Part shown: one piece after another, positions 22,594 to 35,751 of the stretch
Layout of the letters: each line of letters opens with the position of its first letter
Position numbering within the stretch: the stretch's first letter is position 1
Assembly (NCBI RefSeq): GCF_008086045.1
Contig: NZ_VSEY01000004.1
Coordinates: 186,001-250,000, forward strand
Direction: 5' to 3'
Length of the DNA: 64,000 bases
Source of the DNA: Nonomuraea sp. PA05
GTDB taxonomy: Bacteria; Actinomycetota; Actinomycetes; Streptosporangiales; Streptosporangiaceae
Notes under the pieces: generated by a model
The model's database searches: none
What the model saw: the letters and a program-made list of their open reading frames with translations, nothing else
Told to the model about the DNA's origin: nothing
Position numbers and translations under genes: made by a program

Positions 22594-25284
22594 ATGAGCG
22601 TGTCCGCCGTTGTCAATGTGCCGGACGTCCTGGCCGAAGTCGCCGCCGCGCACGGCCGCGACGTTCACCAGGACGAGACCTGGATCAGCGTGCACGACCC
22701 GGCCGGCGGCACGCCCTCGCAGGGGTGGAAGATCCACGTGTCGGCGCGTCCCGGCACGCTCGCGGAGACGCTCGCCCGCGCGCTGCCGGTGCTGCTCGAC
22801 CACGGCTGCGACTTCAAGGTCGCACGGTCGCCCGAGACGCTCAGGGAGCTCAACTCCGGTGACCTCGACGCGGGGGCGGTCGGCAAGGCCATCACCGCCT
22901 ACCCGGCCCAGGACCGGGTGGTCGCGCTCGGGCACGCCCTCGCGGACGCGCTGGCCGGGATGGCCGCGCCGCGCATCGTCAGTGATCGGCGGGTGCGTTC
23001 CGATGCTCCCGTCTACTACAGGTACGCGCCGTTCGCACCGCAGTATCGCGTGGATGAGAACGGGGACTTCGAGCTGGTCGTGGTGGGTCCGGACGGGGAA
23101 CGCCTGCCCGGCGCCGCCGGGCCGGAGTTCTCCTGCCCGCCCTGGGCCACCGACCCGTTCCGCCCGCCCTCCGGCGTCCGGTCCACGGAAGCCCGGCGTC
23201 CCGGGGAAGTCCGGGACCAGCCCGCGGAAGGCACCGGTGGCCAGGCAAGGAACGTCACCGGTGACCGGCCCGCCCGACTGATCGGCAACCGCTACCAGGT
23301 CACCTCGGGAGTCGTGCGCGGCCCGCGCGGCAATGTCTACCGCGCCACCACCCCCGACGGCCGCCCCGTCATCGTCAAGGAGGCCCGCGCCTACGTCGGC
23401 GAGAACACCGAGGGCTGGGACCTGCGCATGTACCTGCGCAACGAGCTGCGCGTACTCGGCGCACTACGCGGCCTGGCAGGCGTCCCGGCACCGCTCGACC
23501 ACTTCCGCCACGGTGAGGACGAGTTTCTCGTCATGACCGACGCGGGCAGCCTCGACCTCAACCGCTACGTCGGCGAGAACGGCCTGTTCACCGACGGCGG
23601 GGACGCCCGCGACCTCGGCGCGCTCGCCACCCGGCTGCTGTCGGTGCTGGACGCCGTGCACGAGTGCGGCGTCGTGGTCCGCGACCTCTCACCCAAGAAC
23701 GTCGTCCTCGGCGACGACGGCTCCTGCACCCTGATCGACTTCGGCAACAGCAGGTACGACGGCCTGCAGCTTCCAGGCTGGACCCGCGGCTACAGCGTGC
23801 CCGACCAGCACACCGGCCGCGACTCCGAGCCCGCCGACGACTACTTCTCGCTGGGCGCCACGCTCTTCTTCGCCTGCGCCGGCATGAATCCCCTCATGAT
23901 CGACCCGGACCCGGCCGTCAACGCCGAACGCACCCTCCTGATCCTTGACCGCCTCTTTCCCGGCGTCACGACGGGGGTCGTGGGGCTGGTGCCGCGGCTG
24001 ATGAGCCTGGACCCTGCCACGCGCGCCGCCGCAGCCGCCGACCTGCGCGCCGGCCACCTCACCAGCCGTCCGACCGACGGGCGCCTCCCCAGCCGTCCAG
24101 CCGCCAGCCAGAACGCCGACCGGTCCACCGGCCGTCCCCGATCGTCGGCGTCCGTCCGCTACACCGGTGAGCTGTTGTCGCGGGTGATGCAGCACACCGT
24201 ACGGGAGTGCGCGCGCTTCGCCGAGAGCCTCATGGAGGTCCCGGACGACGCCCGGCGCGCCACCCCACCGGTGACCAACGTCTACGCCGGGTCGGCCGGT
24301 CTGGGCATGGAGTTGCTGCACCACCCCGAGAGCAGGGACGTCGCCCTCGACCTGGCCCGCTGGACGGCCCGCGTCATGCCGAGCGCCGTCCTGCCGCCCG
24401 GCCTCTACTTCGGCCGCACCGGCACAGAAGTGTTCCTGTCCACCGCCCGCCTGGCCGCCGTGCCCGGGCTCCCGCAGCCGGTGCCCCTTGAGCTGAGCGG
24501 TGATCAGCGGGCCGACCAGGCGCACGGTGTCGCCGGGATCGGCAATGGGCATCTGGCGCTCGCGGTGCTCGACCAGAACCCCCGCCACCTCGCCGTCGCC
24601 GCCGAGTGCGCCAGGAGGCTGCTCACCGGCGAGATCACCACATCCGAGGACGCGGTCGCCCCCGCCCAGCCCGGCACCGGCGTGGCCGTGGACGCCGCCT
24701 ACGCGCACGGCGCGGCCGGTTGCGCCGACTTCCTGCTCTCCTACCACGAGGCCACCGGCGACGGCCCGGTCCGCGAGGCAGCCGCCCGGGAGATCGCCGC
24801 GCTGGCCGTGACGGCGGAGGCGCTGCTGGGCGAGCTGGCCGGGCCCGACGCGCGCCCGATGGGGGCGTCCTGGTGCCAGGGTATGGCGGGCATCGTGACG
24901 ACGCTCGCCCACGCCGCCCACGTCTTCGGCGAGGACCGTCACCTGGACCTGGCCGAGCGGGGCGCGCGCGCCTGCCTGGCCCTCGCCCCTGGAGCCTGGG
25001 TGGTCTCGCAGTGCTGCGGGCTGGCGGGAATCGGCGAATCGCTCGTGGACCTGGCCCTGATGACCGGCGACGCCGCCTACTGGCGTGGTGCGGAGGAGAT
25101 CGCCGAGCTGATGCTGCTGCGGGCGGGCGGCGCGTTCGAGAGCCCTGTCTTTCCTGGGAACGACCTGGACAAGGCCGGGTACACGTGGGGCACCGGCGCG
25201 GCGGGCGTGCTGTCGTTCCTGCGCCGCCTCGACCACCGCACCGGCCCGCGCCTGTGGACGGCGACCCCCACCCCTCTCGTATAG
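22594..25284 (+). CDS. lanL: Lanthionine synthetase, lyase-kinase-cyclase (class IV-like)
   Basis: An 896-aa three-domain enzyme that phosphorylates Ser/Thr of the precursor, removes phosphate, and adds Cys to form lanthionines. An N-terminal lyase part (~1-210) is followed by a kinase (K262 in VIVKEAR, D364 in VRDLSPKN, DFG in LIDFGNSRYD), a Ser/Pro/Arg linker (~490-525) and a LanC-like cyclase. In the cyclase H705 (YAHGAAG), C761 (SWCQGMAG) and C807-C808 (SQCCGLAG) are visible. Class III cyclases lack zinc ligands; here they are kept, but the usual Cys-His-Gly is Cys-Cys-Gly, giving a likely three-cysteine zinc site. GAGGTGAG precedes the ATG. Confidence 0.9.
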   Translation: MSVSAVVNVPDVLAEVAAAHGRDVHQDETWISVHDPAGGTPSQGWKIHVSARPGTLAETLARALPVLLDHGCDFKVARSPETLRELNSGDLDAGAVGKAITAYPAQDRVVALGHALADALAGMAAPRIVSDRRVRSDAPVYYRYAPFAPQYRVDENGDFELVVVGPDGERLPGAAGPEFSCPPWATDPFRPPSGVRSTEARRPGEVRDQPAEGTGGQARNVTGDRPARLIGNRYQVTSGVVRGPRGNVYRATTPDGRPVIVKEARAYVGENTEGWDLRMYLRNELRVLGALRGLAGVPAPLDHFRHGEDEFLVMTDAGSLDLNRYVGENGLFTDGGDARDLGALATRLLSVLDAVHECGVVVRDLSPKNVVLGDDGSCTLIDFGNSRYDGLQLPGWTRGYSVPDQHTGRDSEPADDYFSLGATLFFACAGMNPLMIDPDPAVNAERTLLILDRLFPGVTTGVVGLVPRLMSLDPATRAAAAADLRAGHLTSRPTDGRLPSRPAASQNADRSTGRPRSSASVRYTGELLSRVMQHTVRECARFAESLMEVPDDARRATPPVTNVYAGSAGLGMELLHHPESRDVALDLARWTARVMPSAVLPPGLYFGRTGTEVFLSTARLAAVPGLPQPVPLELSGDQRADQAHGVAGIGNGHLALAVLDQNPRHLAVAAECARRLLTGEITTSEDAVAPAQPGTGVAVDAAYAHGAAGCADFLLSYHEATGDGPVREAAAREIAALAVTAEALLGELAGPDARPMGASWCQGMAGIVTTLAHAAHVFGEDRHLDLAERGARACLALAPGAWVVSQCCGLAGIGESLVDLALMTGDAAYWRGAEEIAELMLLRAGGAFESPVFPGNDLDKAGYTWGTGAAGVLSFLRRLDHRTGPRLWTATPTPLV

Positions 25285-25328
25285 ACGCCGCCCCCTCAGG
25301 ACGCCGCTCCTCCAGACGCGCCGCTCGC

Positions 25329-25889
25329 TCAGGCGCCGCCCGCTCGACCGTTCAGTATCGTCCCGGCGATCACGCCGAAGAGGTGATCCGCGCGCGGCGC
25401 CAGCGAAGGCTGGTCGTTGAGCCAAGCGAGCGCCCCCACCAGCGCGAACAAATCCCCCCCGTCGATGTCGCCACGCGCCACCCCCGCGTCCTGAGCCCGC
25501 CTGAGCAGCCGCGTCCCCGCTGCCCGCATGGCGACGCACGAGGCGTGCAGCGCCGACTCGGGGTCGCCGATGGCGGCCATCATGTGCTCGGTGACGCCCC
25601 GGTACGAGTGCGCACAGGCGACGCAGGCCCGCAGCCACGTGACGAGGGCGTCCTCGGCCGAGCCGGACGTCTCCAGCTCGCCGGCCTTGGCCGTCAGCTC
25701 GTCGAACCCCGCCCGGAGCAGCGTCTCCAGCAGGGCTTCCCGTGTCGGGAAGTGCCGGTACAGCGTGGCGAGCCCGACGCCGGCCCGGCGGGCGATGTCG
25801 CGCAGCGACGCGTCGGCGCCCTGCTCGGTCACGACGGCCCCGGCGACGGCGAGTAGCTGGTCGTAGTTCTTCCTGGCGTCAGCCCGCAT
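25329..25889 (-). CDS. TetR-family repressor
   Basis: A 186-aa TetR regulator. The helix-turn-helix SLRDIARRAGVGLATLYRHFPTREALLETLL lies at about residues 30-60 and the C-terminal part is a variable ligand domain. I start it at ATG 25887-25889. An upstream start at 25928 would put 13 residues into the operator region, which argues against it. It is divergent from the oxidoreductase gene at 25989, and two palindromes in the gap should be its binding sites. Confidence 0.87.
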   Translation of the reverse strand: MRADARKNYDQLLAVAGAVVTEQGADASLRDIARRAGVGLATLYRHFPTREALLETLLRAGFDELTAKAGELETSGSAEDALVTWLRACVACAHSYRGVTEHMMAAIGDPESALHASCVAMRAAGTRLLRRAQDAGVARGDIDGGDLFALVGALAWLNDQPSLAPRADHLFGVIAGTILNGRAGGA

Positions 25890-25911
25890 CCCACCCACCC
25901 CGTTGACATCC

Positions 25912-25945
25912 GGAGCAGTGCTCCACATAATCGGAGCACTGCTTC
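25912..25945. promoter_or_regulatory. Double operator for the TetR/oxidoreductase pair
   Basis: GGAGCAGTGCTCC (25912-25924, perfect) and GGAGCACTGCTTC (25933-25945, one mismatched pair) stand 21 bp apart centre to centre, two helical turns. They lie 23-56 bp from the repressor start and 44-77 bp from the oxidoreductase start. Confidence 0.75.
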
Positions 25946-25988
25946 ACTTGAGCATATCCCACCCCATCGACCTGAACGGGGAAGTGTC

Positions 25989-26984
25989 ATGAAGGCGATC
26001 AGGCTGCACGAGTTCGGCGGCCCTGAAGTGCTGCGTCACGAGGAGGTGCCGGTCCCGGAGCCGAAGCCGGGCGAGGTGCTCGTCCGCGTCCACGCGATCG
26101 GCGTCAATCCCCCCGACTGGTACGTACGCGAGGGCCTGCCCAACGTCCCTCCCGACCTGAGACCCCCGCTGAGCCTGCCCCTCATCCCGGGCACGGACGT
26201 GTCGGGCGTCGTCGAGGCCGTCGCCCCGGACGTGGCCGGCTTCTCCCCCGGCGACGAGGTCTTCGGCCTGCTCCGCTTCCCCGGCCTGGAGGGCGGCGCC
26301 TACGCCGAGTACGTCGCCGCACCCGCGTCCGACCTCGCCCGCAAGCCCGCCCACCTCGATCACGTGCACGCCGCGGCGTCCGCCATGGCGGGGCTGACCG
26401 CGTGGCAGTTCCTGATCGAGCTGGGACACGACCACCCGTCCCCGTTCCAGGAGGCGCGGCACCGCCCGATGCCGCTGACCGCCGGGATGACGGTGCTGGT
26501 CAACGGCGCGGCGGGCGGCGTGGGGCATCTCGGGCTGCAACTGGCGAAGTGGAAGGGCGCGCACGTCATCGCGGTCGCGTCGGGCGGGCACGAGGCGTTC
26601 CTGCGCGAGCTGGGCGCCGACGAGTTCATCGACTACACCAGGAGCGCCCCCGAGGAGCTGGCGCACGACGTCGATCTCGTCCTCGACACCGTCGGCGGCC
26701 CCGGCAGCAGCCGTTTCCTGCGCACGCTCAGGCGCGGCGGCGCGCTGTACCCGGTGTTCGTCGCCGCGTTCGACCCCGAGGAGGTCGCGAAGCTGGGGGT
26801 CACCACCTCGGCCACCCAGGTGCGCTCGAACGGCCCGCAGCTCGCGGAGCTCGGACGGCTGCTCGACGCGGGCACGGTCCGGGTGGCCATCGACAGCACG
26901 TTCCCGCTCGCGCAGGCCCGGCAGGCGCACGAACGGGCCGCCCGCGGCCACCTCCAGGGCAAGATCGTGCTCACGACCGGCTGA
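25989..26984 (+). CDS. NADP-dependent quinone oxidoreductase-like protein (MDR family)
   Basis: A 331-aa medium-chain dehydrogenase/reductase of the quinone-oxidoreductase type. It starts MKAIRLHEFGGPEVL and has NADP-binding VLVNGAAGGVGHLGLQLAKWKGA near residue 170. It has none of the zinc-binding cysteines of alcohol dehydrogenases. It is likely induced when the divergent TetR repressor meets a quinone or electrophile. The 146-bp gap after it contains no further gene. Confidence 0.88.
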   Translation: MKAIRLHEFGGPEVLRHEEVPVPEPKPGEVLVRVHAIGVNPPDWYVREGLPNVPPDLRPPLSLPLIPGTDVSGVVEAVAPDVAGFSPGDEVFGLLRFPGLEGGAYAEYVAAPASDLARKPAHLDHVHAAASAMAGLTAWQFLIELGHDHPSPFQEARHRPMPLTAGMTVLVNGAAGGVGHLGLQLAKWKGAHVIAVASGGHEAFLRELGADEFIDYTRSAPEELAHDVDLVLDTVGGPGSSRFLRTLRRGGALYPVFVAAFDPEEVAKLGVTTSATQVRSNGPQLAELGRLLDAGTVRVAIDSTFPLAQARQAHERAARGHLQGKIVLTTG

Positions 26985-27130
26985 GCGCGATCGAGCTGCA
27001 CGGCGTGTCCCTCGCAGGAGCTACCGCCGAATGTCCACCGTACGGGGACGATCTCGGACCGCCCGATCCGTAGCGTTACGACGCGACCACGGAACCCCGC
27101 TGGCGCCGACTCCCTCACTGGAGGAACCCC

Positions 27131-28018
27131 ATGCTCCGCAAGTTCAAGTCGTCCGTCGTGGCCGCCCTCTGCTGCACCGTCCTCGGCGCGGCCGTCACCG
27201 GCTGCGACGGCGACGCGATGGAGAACTGGGACCCCTTCCCCACCCGGACCCCCATCTCCGGCACCCAGAAGATCGAGGTCGCGGGCCGGTCGGTGAACGT
27301 GTCCTGCGCGGGCGAGCAGGAGGAGGGCAAGCCGGTCGTCGTCCTGATGCACGGCGGCGGCGACGGGCTGGACAAGCTGGCCGCCCTGCAGAAGACGCTG
27401 AGCGCCGGGAACCGGGTCTGCTCCTACGACCGGCTCGGCGCGGGCGCCAGCGACCAGCCGGAAGGCCCGCAGGACTTCGCCGGCACCGGCGAGATCCTGA
27501 CCGGCGTGCTCGACCGGATCGCCGGTGACGCCCCTGTCGTCCTGGCCGGGCACTCGCTGGGCGGCCTGATCGCCGCCAGGTACGCCCCCGACCACCAGGA
27601 CCGCGTCAAGGGGCTGGTGCTGATGGACGCCACCCCGTCCACGATGATCGCCGACATCAAGAAGGTGATCCCCGAGTCCGCCAAGGGCCCGGCGGCCGAG
27701 CTGCGCGCCCAGAACCTGGCGGTCTTCCAGGGCCAGAACCCGGAGAAGCTCGTCATCACCGACGGCGAGGTCCGCTCGGCCGGGCAGATCCCGGTGGAGG
27801 TGCTGCAGCACGGCAAGCAGTACCTCGCGGCCCTGCCCGAGTACGGGCCGCGCCTGGAGAAGGCGTGGGCGGCGGGCCAGCGCGACTGGCTGGCGCTGTC
27901 CGGCCGCAGCAAGCTGAGCACGGCCGCGGGCAGCGAGCACTACATCTACCTCGACCAGCCCGAGGTCGTCGTCAAGGCCGTCGAACGCGTCACCGCGGAG
28001 GCCGCCCGCCTGGCGTGA
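27131..28018 (+). CDS. Alpha/beta-hydrolase lipoprotein
   Basis: A 295-aa exported serine hydrolase. A lipoprotein signal ends in AAVTGC (Cys25). The alpha/beta core has the oxyanion HGGG (VVVLMHGGGDG), nucleophile Ser in LAGHSLGGLIAARY and a late His in GSEHYIYLDQP. Substrate unknown: an ester or peptide at the outer face of the membrane. GGAGGAACCCC precedes the ATG. Confidence 0.85.
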   Translation: MLRKFKSSVVAALCCTVLGAAVTGCDGDAMENWDPFPTRTPISGTQKIEVAGRSVNVSCAGEQEEGKPVVVLMHGGGDGLDKLAALQKTLSAGNRVCSYDRLGAGASDQPEGPQDFAGTGEILTGVLDRIAGDAPVVLAGHSLGGLIAARYAPDHQDRVKGLVLMDATPSTMIADIKKVIPESAKGPAAELRAQNLAVFQGQNPEKLVITDGEVRSAGQIPVEVLQHGKQYLAALPEYGPRLEKAWAAGQRDWLALSGRSKLSTAAGSEHYIYLDQPEVVVKAVERVTAEAARLA

Positions 28019-28056
28019 CCCCCGGTTTGTCGGTGAGGAGATCTATTGTCCCGGCC

Positions 28057-29390
<1,334 letters not shown>

Positions 29391-29394
<4 letters not shown>

Positions 29395-32300
29395 CTGTGT
29401 GGACGGAGATCCGCGACCTGATCGTCCGCAACCAGGTCCACCGCCTGGCCGACCGGCTGGCCGCGCTCACCGACGAGGAGCGCGCCGAACTGGCCGAGCG
29501 GCTGCCCGGCCTGGTCAAGGAGCTGCGCAGGGCCCGCACCGAGCAGGTGCGGGCCGAGCATCCCGACGACTTCGAGGAGCTGGCCTCCTGGGAGGTCGGC
29601 GAGCTGCTCGACGAGGTGGCCGGCGCGCTGCTGCTGACCGGCGTCGGCGTCATCTCCGGCCCGGCGGCGGCCGTGGCCTGGATGACCAGCCGCGACGTCA
29701 ACCGCCGCTGGGCCAGGGACCCGGAGGTCGCCCGGGTGTGCAAGGTGGCGGCTTCCCGGCCCGTGGAGTGGCGTCGCGAGGTCGCGGTGCGGCTGGCCCA
29801 GCGGGTGCGCCGCCCGGCCGACCGCATCGCGCCGCTGGCGGTGGCGCTGCTGCGCGAGTCCGGCGCCGTGCCTCCCGACCACGACCCGCTGGTGGCCGCC
29901 TGGCTGGCCGCGCCGACGGTGCCCGGCGACCCGCTGACCACCGTCCTGCTGCCCCGGGTCTTCACCGCTGACGGCGCCGGCCGCGCCCTGCGTGACGAGC
30001 GGCTGGAGCCCCGGCCGACCCGCTGGCTGGCCGCCGCCGCCCGCGCGCTGCCCAGGGAACAGGTGCTCGACGGGTGCGTGAGCCGCTTCCTGCGTGGCGG
30101 TGAGCCGCAGGACCTGCGCTTCTTCGTCCGGCTGCACACGCTGCTCAACCCCACGCCCGCGGAGTCCGCTTCCCGCCTGCGCGACTACCTGCGGTTGCTG
30201 CCGTCGGCGCCGGGCACGGTCGCCGAGCTCGCGGCTGCGCAGGTGCGCGAGGCGAAGCCGCTCGACCACGCCGACCTGGTCGAAGCGGTGGACGCGCTCA
30301 CGTTCCGGGACGAGGCCAAGCTCGCCGCCACGGGCCTGCGCTGGCTCGACCAGGCGATCCGGGCCACGCCAGAGGCGGCCGGCGACTTCGTGGCGGCGCT
30401 GACCACGGCGTACGCGCACAAGTCCTTCGACGTGCGCAACCGCGCGGTCGAGCTGACCATGAAGCACGCCGCCCTGTTCGACGGCCACGCCGAGGCGATC
30501 CGCGACGGCGTTCACCACCTGCCCGCCGATCTGGGCGCGAAGCTGGCCGAGCGGTTCGGCGGCGAGATCCCGGCGGAGGAACCGGCGGCGGAGAAGGAGT
30601 TCCCGCCGCTGCCCGAGCTGCCGGAGCCGCGGCGCTTCCCCGAGCCGTCGATCTTCCCCGACCGCCACGAGCGCTGGATCGACCAGGAGCGCTGGCTGGC
30701 CGCGTTCGTCGCGGGGATCGCCGAGGACCGGACGGAGCTGCGCCGCAAGCTCAAGCCGCACGTCGAGCAGGACCACGGCTTCTGGCGCTCCAGCGAGACG
30801 CACACCTCGCCCGACGACTGGCAGGCGGTGCTGGCCGCCGAGCTGGTCACCCCCGGCACCGTGCCGGAGCTGCCGCCGATGGGGCCGCAGCAGTTCTGGG
30901 ACAACGCGAGCCACTCCGTGCGGGTGCGCCCCCTCACCCGCGGCGAGGAGCCCGACGAGGAGCGGTCGCCGCGGCGATTCATGATCGGCGGCGCCTACCG
31001 GCCCGGCCGCTATCTGGACGACGACACCCCGCTGCGGGTCTTCTTCATCACCTGGAACACCGACGACGGCCCGCAAGGCGCGGTGGCGCGCGAGAACGAC
31101 CAGCAGATCCCCTTCGTCCACGGCCGGATCCACCTGAACGGCTCCCCTGACGACTTCGAGCCGCCGTCGCGGGAAAGGGAGATCTGGGACGCCCCCGAGC
31201 CGTCCGAGCTGCGTTCGAAGCCCGGCGTCATGTACGACGACTCCGAGGAGGCCATGCCCGACATGGTCCTCGACCTCGCCTGGGACCGCATGGCGGAGCT
31301 GGGCGTGGACCCCGGCAGGATCGCGGCGATGCGTGCCGGGCAGCCGGTGCCCCCGCCGGGCCCCGACGAGCCGCTGGTGGAGGTGACCGTCATCTTCGTC
31401 CCGGCCCGGCTGCGTTCCTACCTGCCCGAGGAGCTGCCGGAGCACGACGAGTGGCGGCGGCGCAACCGGATGCCGCACCCCAACCGCGTCTCCCCGCCCA
31501 CCGACTTCCTGCTGCACCGCTACGCGGAGCTGGCCGGGGCACTGCGCGACGGCACGCTGCCGCCGGTGCTGCTGGCCACGCCGACCTGGATGAGCGGCCA
31601 CCTCGACCCCGACGTGCTGATCGACCGGCTGGAGACCTGCGCCGCCGCCGGCGTGGAGCCGCTCCCTGCCGACCTGGCGCAGGCGCTGCTGCGGTTGCCC
31701 CGTGGCCGCCACCAGGACGCGGCCGGCCGGGCCGCCAAGATCGACTCCGAGGCGGCGCGCTCGGCCGCCCGCTGGCTCGCCGAGGGCGGCATGGCCGACC
31801 CCGAGTGCGGCCTGGTGTGGCGGCACATGGTGAACGCGTCCATGGTCGAGTTCGGCGACGCGGAGCCGGAGCACTTCACCGAGGTCAGGCTGCAGCCCGT
31901 GCTGCGGGTGACGGCCCCGACCGGGCACCGGCTGATCGACGAGGTGCTGCTGCGCGAGCCGTTCGACTGGACGGTCGACGAGCACGGCGGCACGCAGCGG
32001 GCGTGGCCCGCCATGCTGCCCTCGCACCGCGAGGTCGTGGCCGTCAACTTCCTGCCCTTCCTGCTGCGCCACCACTGGGGCACCTGGTCGGCTCCGGCGG
32101 AGCTCACCGGCCTGGAGATCGCTCAGGGCCCGATGGGCGAGTCCACCGGGGTGATCCTCGCCTTCCTCCTGGCCGGCGGCGTGCCCGGCATGGTCCCGCT
32201 GATCCTGAACATGGCCGCGCGGGGCGACCTGCCCGCCGAGGCGATCGGCCGACAGCTCGCGCTGGTGCTGCGCCGCACCTGGCAGGAGACCCGCCCCGCC

Positions 32301-32597
32301 ATCGAGGCGCTGACCGAGCTGGCGGAGGCGGGCGGGCACCGCGAGGTGTGGCGCATCCTGCGCGCCCTGCTGCCGGAGATGTTGCCGGGCGAGGGGCAGC
32401 GCATCACCGTGACCCACACCGCGCTCGTCGCCTTCGCGGCCGACGTGGCGCGCTGGGCCGACGCACGCGGGGAGTTCCCTGTCGTCGCCGAGTTCGCGCG
32501 CGGCACCCGGAAGATCCGTTTCGTCCACGAGTGCAGGCGCCTGCACGCTCAGCTCACCGGGACCGCGCCATCTCCTGCATTTCCGGTAGGTATTTGA
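29391..32597 (+). CDS. Large protein coupled to the SWIM-finger gene (DUF6493-like)
   Basis: A 1068-aa, mostly helical, cytoplasmic protein without a signal or catalytic motif. The first ~100 residues are charged helices (LADRLAALTDEERAELAERL), and the middle resembles HEAT-like pairs (VRNRAVELTMKHAALFDGHAEAI style). I believe it is the DUF6493-type partner usually found with SWIM-finger proteins, but I cannot verify that here. Start by ATGA overlap with the SWIM gene. A role in a protein-remodelling or DNA-linked complex would be a guess. Confidence 0.65.
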
Positions 32598-32624
32598 CCA
32601 TACGCCCTCCGTGGCCGCTACCAT
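32594..32624 (+). promoter_or_regulatory. metX promoter, possibly leaderless
   Basis: TTGACC (32594-32599, overlapping the previous stop codon), 19 bp, then TACCAT (32619-32624). A start of transcription about 7-8 bp further falls on the ATG at 32632, and no ribosome site precedes it. Confidence 0.5.
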
Positions 32625-32631
32625 GAGTCCT

Positions 32632-33836
<1,205 letters not shown>

Positions 33837-33840
<4 letters not shown>

Positions 33841-35159
33841 CCGACCAGCTCCCCCGTGCCGAACAGGCCCGCGAGTTCGGGTTCGAGACCCGGCAACTGC
33901 ACGCCGGGCAACGGCCCGACCCGAACACGGGCGCCCGCGCGGTGCCGATCTTCCAGACGACCAGCTACGTCTTCGAGGACCCTGAGTCCGCGGCGGCGTA
34001 CTTCAACCTCCAGGAGTACGGCAACACGTACTCACGCATCATGAACCCGACCGTCGCGGTGTTCGAGGAGCGGGTGGCGAACCTGGAGGGCGGCGCCGGC
34101 GGGGTGGCGTTCGCCAGCGGCATCGCCGCGCAGGCGGCGGCGCTGTTCACGCTGCTGCAGCCGGGCGACCACGTCGTGTCGTCCTCGGCGCTCTACGGCG
34201 GCACGGTCAACCAGCTCAAGCACCTGCTGCGCAAGATGAACGTGGAGCTGAGCTGGGTCGATCCCGACGATCCCGACGCCTGGCGCAAGGCGGTGCGGCC
34301 GGAGACGAAGGCGTTCTTCGGCGAGACGATCGGCAACCCGGCGGGGAACGTGCTCGACATCGAGACCGTGGCGGGCATCGCGCACGAGCACGGGCTGCCG
34401 CTGATCGTGGACAACACGTTCGCGACGCCGTACCTGTGCCGCCCGATCGAGTGGGGCGCCGACATCGTGGTCCACTCGGCGACCAAGTTCATCGGCGGCC
34501 ACGGCACGAGCATCGGCGGCGTCGTCGTGGAGGCGGGCACGTTCGACTGGTCGAACGGGCGGTTCCCGGTGGTCGCCGATCCGTCTCCCGCCTACCACGG
34601 GCTGCGCTTCCATGAGACGTTCGGCGAGTACGGCTATCTGATGAAGCTGCGCGCGGAGACGCTGCGCGACCTCGGCGCGGCGCTGTCGCCGTTCAACGCG
34701 TTCCTGTTCCTGCAAGGGCTGGAGACGCTGTCGCTGCGCATGGACCGCCACGTCGGCAACGCGCTGGCGGTGGCGGAGTTCCTCCGGTCGCACGAGCTGG
34801 CCGCCAACGTGACCTACCCGGGCCTGGCGGACAGCCGCTACCGGCCGCTGGTGGACAAGTACCTGCCGCGCGGCGCCGGCGCGGTGTTCTCCTTCGACTG
34901 CGCAGGCGGCCGGGAGGGCGGGCAGGGCCTGATCGGCGGGCTGACGCTCTGGTCCCACCTGGCGAACGTCGGCGACGCCAAGAGCCTGGTCATCCATCCC
35001 GCCAGCACGACGCACCGCCAGCTCGGTGACGACGAGCTGGCGGCGGCCGGCGTCGCGCCCGGCACGGTGCGGCTGTCGGTCGGCACCGAGTCCGTCGAGG
35101 ATCTGATCTGGGACCTGGAGCAGGCTTTCGCCCGCGTCGGAGAGGTGGCCAAGGCATGA
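33837..35159 (+). CDS. metY: O-acetylhomoserine sulfhydrylase
   Basis: A 440-aa PLP enzyme of the Cys/Met metabolism family that puts sulfide on O-acetylhomoserine to make homocysteine. It starts [20 protein letters not shown], has [20 protein letters not shown], and the PLP lysine in [16 protein letters not shown]. The length and the long central part fit MetY rather than the shorter MetB. GTG start overlapping the metX stop; its own stop overlaps the CoA-binding gene (ATGA). Confidence 0.93.
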
Positions 35160-35638
35160 CCGCACTCGACCGCTACCAGGACGCGCTGACGATCCAGCGC
35201 GTCCTCCACTCCACCAGGACGATCGCGATCGTGGGGCTGTCCGGCAACGAGCTGCGGGCCAGCCACTTCGTCGGCTACTACCTCAAGCGGCACGGCTACC
35301 GGGTCATCCCCGTGAACCCCCGTGAGAAGGAGATCCTCGGGCAGACCAGCTACCCGAGCCTGGCCGACATCCCCGAGCCGGTGGACCTGGTGAACGTCTT
35401 CCGCGCGCCGGACGCGCTGCCGGAGATCGCGCGGGAGACGGTCGCGATCGGCGCGAAAGCCCTCTGGTGCCAGTTCGGCGTGATCAACGAGGAGGGCGCG
35501 CGCATCGCCGAGGACGGCGGGGTGAGCGTGGTCATGGACCGCTGTCTCAAGGTCGAGCACGCGCGTTACGTGGGCCGGATGCACTGGCTGGGCTTCAACA
35601 CCCGGCGCGTCACGTCGGTCCGGTCCGGGCTCCAGTAG
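35156..35638 (+). CDS. CoA-binding domain protein (YccU type)
   Basis: A 160-aa single-domain Rossmann protein of the CoA-binding family. TIAIVGLSGNELRASHFVGYYLKRHGYRVIPVNP is the nucleotide-binding half, and LWCQFGVINEEGARIAEDGG and VMDRCLKVEH complete the family signature. It often follows metY in actinomycetes, here by a 4-bp overlap, which suggests a supporting role in methionine synthesis that is not defined. Confidence 0.88.
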   Translation: MTALDRYQDALTIQRVLHSTRTIAIVGLSGNELRASHFVGYYLKRHGYRVIPVNPREKEILGQTSYPSLADIPEPVDLVNVFRAPDALPEIARETVAIGAKALWCQFGVINEEGARIAEDGGVSVVMDRCLKVEHARYVGRMHWLGFNTRRVTSVRSGLQ

Positions 35639-35751
35639 AGACGTGCCGCTCGCGGTCGCGAACCACGGCGCAATCCGCCGCGGATCACCCCGCTGACCGC
35701 AGCCGCCTGACACCCCCGCCCGCCGCGACGCGGGCTCCACCCGGACGTGGG

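Noticed and set aside
25890..25928. Longer TetR start at 25928
   Set aside because: It would place coding sequence across the operator, and the extra residues are unlike the family.
35672..35684. Terminator between the CoA-binding and permease genes
   Set aside because: atccgccgcggat is a short palindrome with almost no loop and no T run; not convincing as a terminator.
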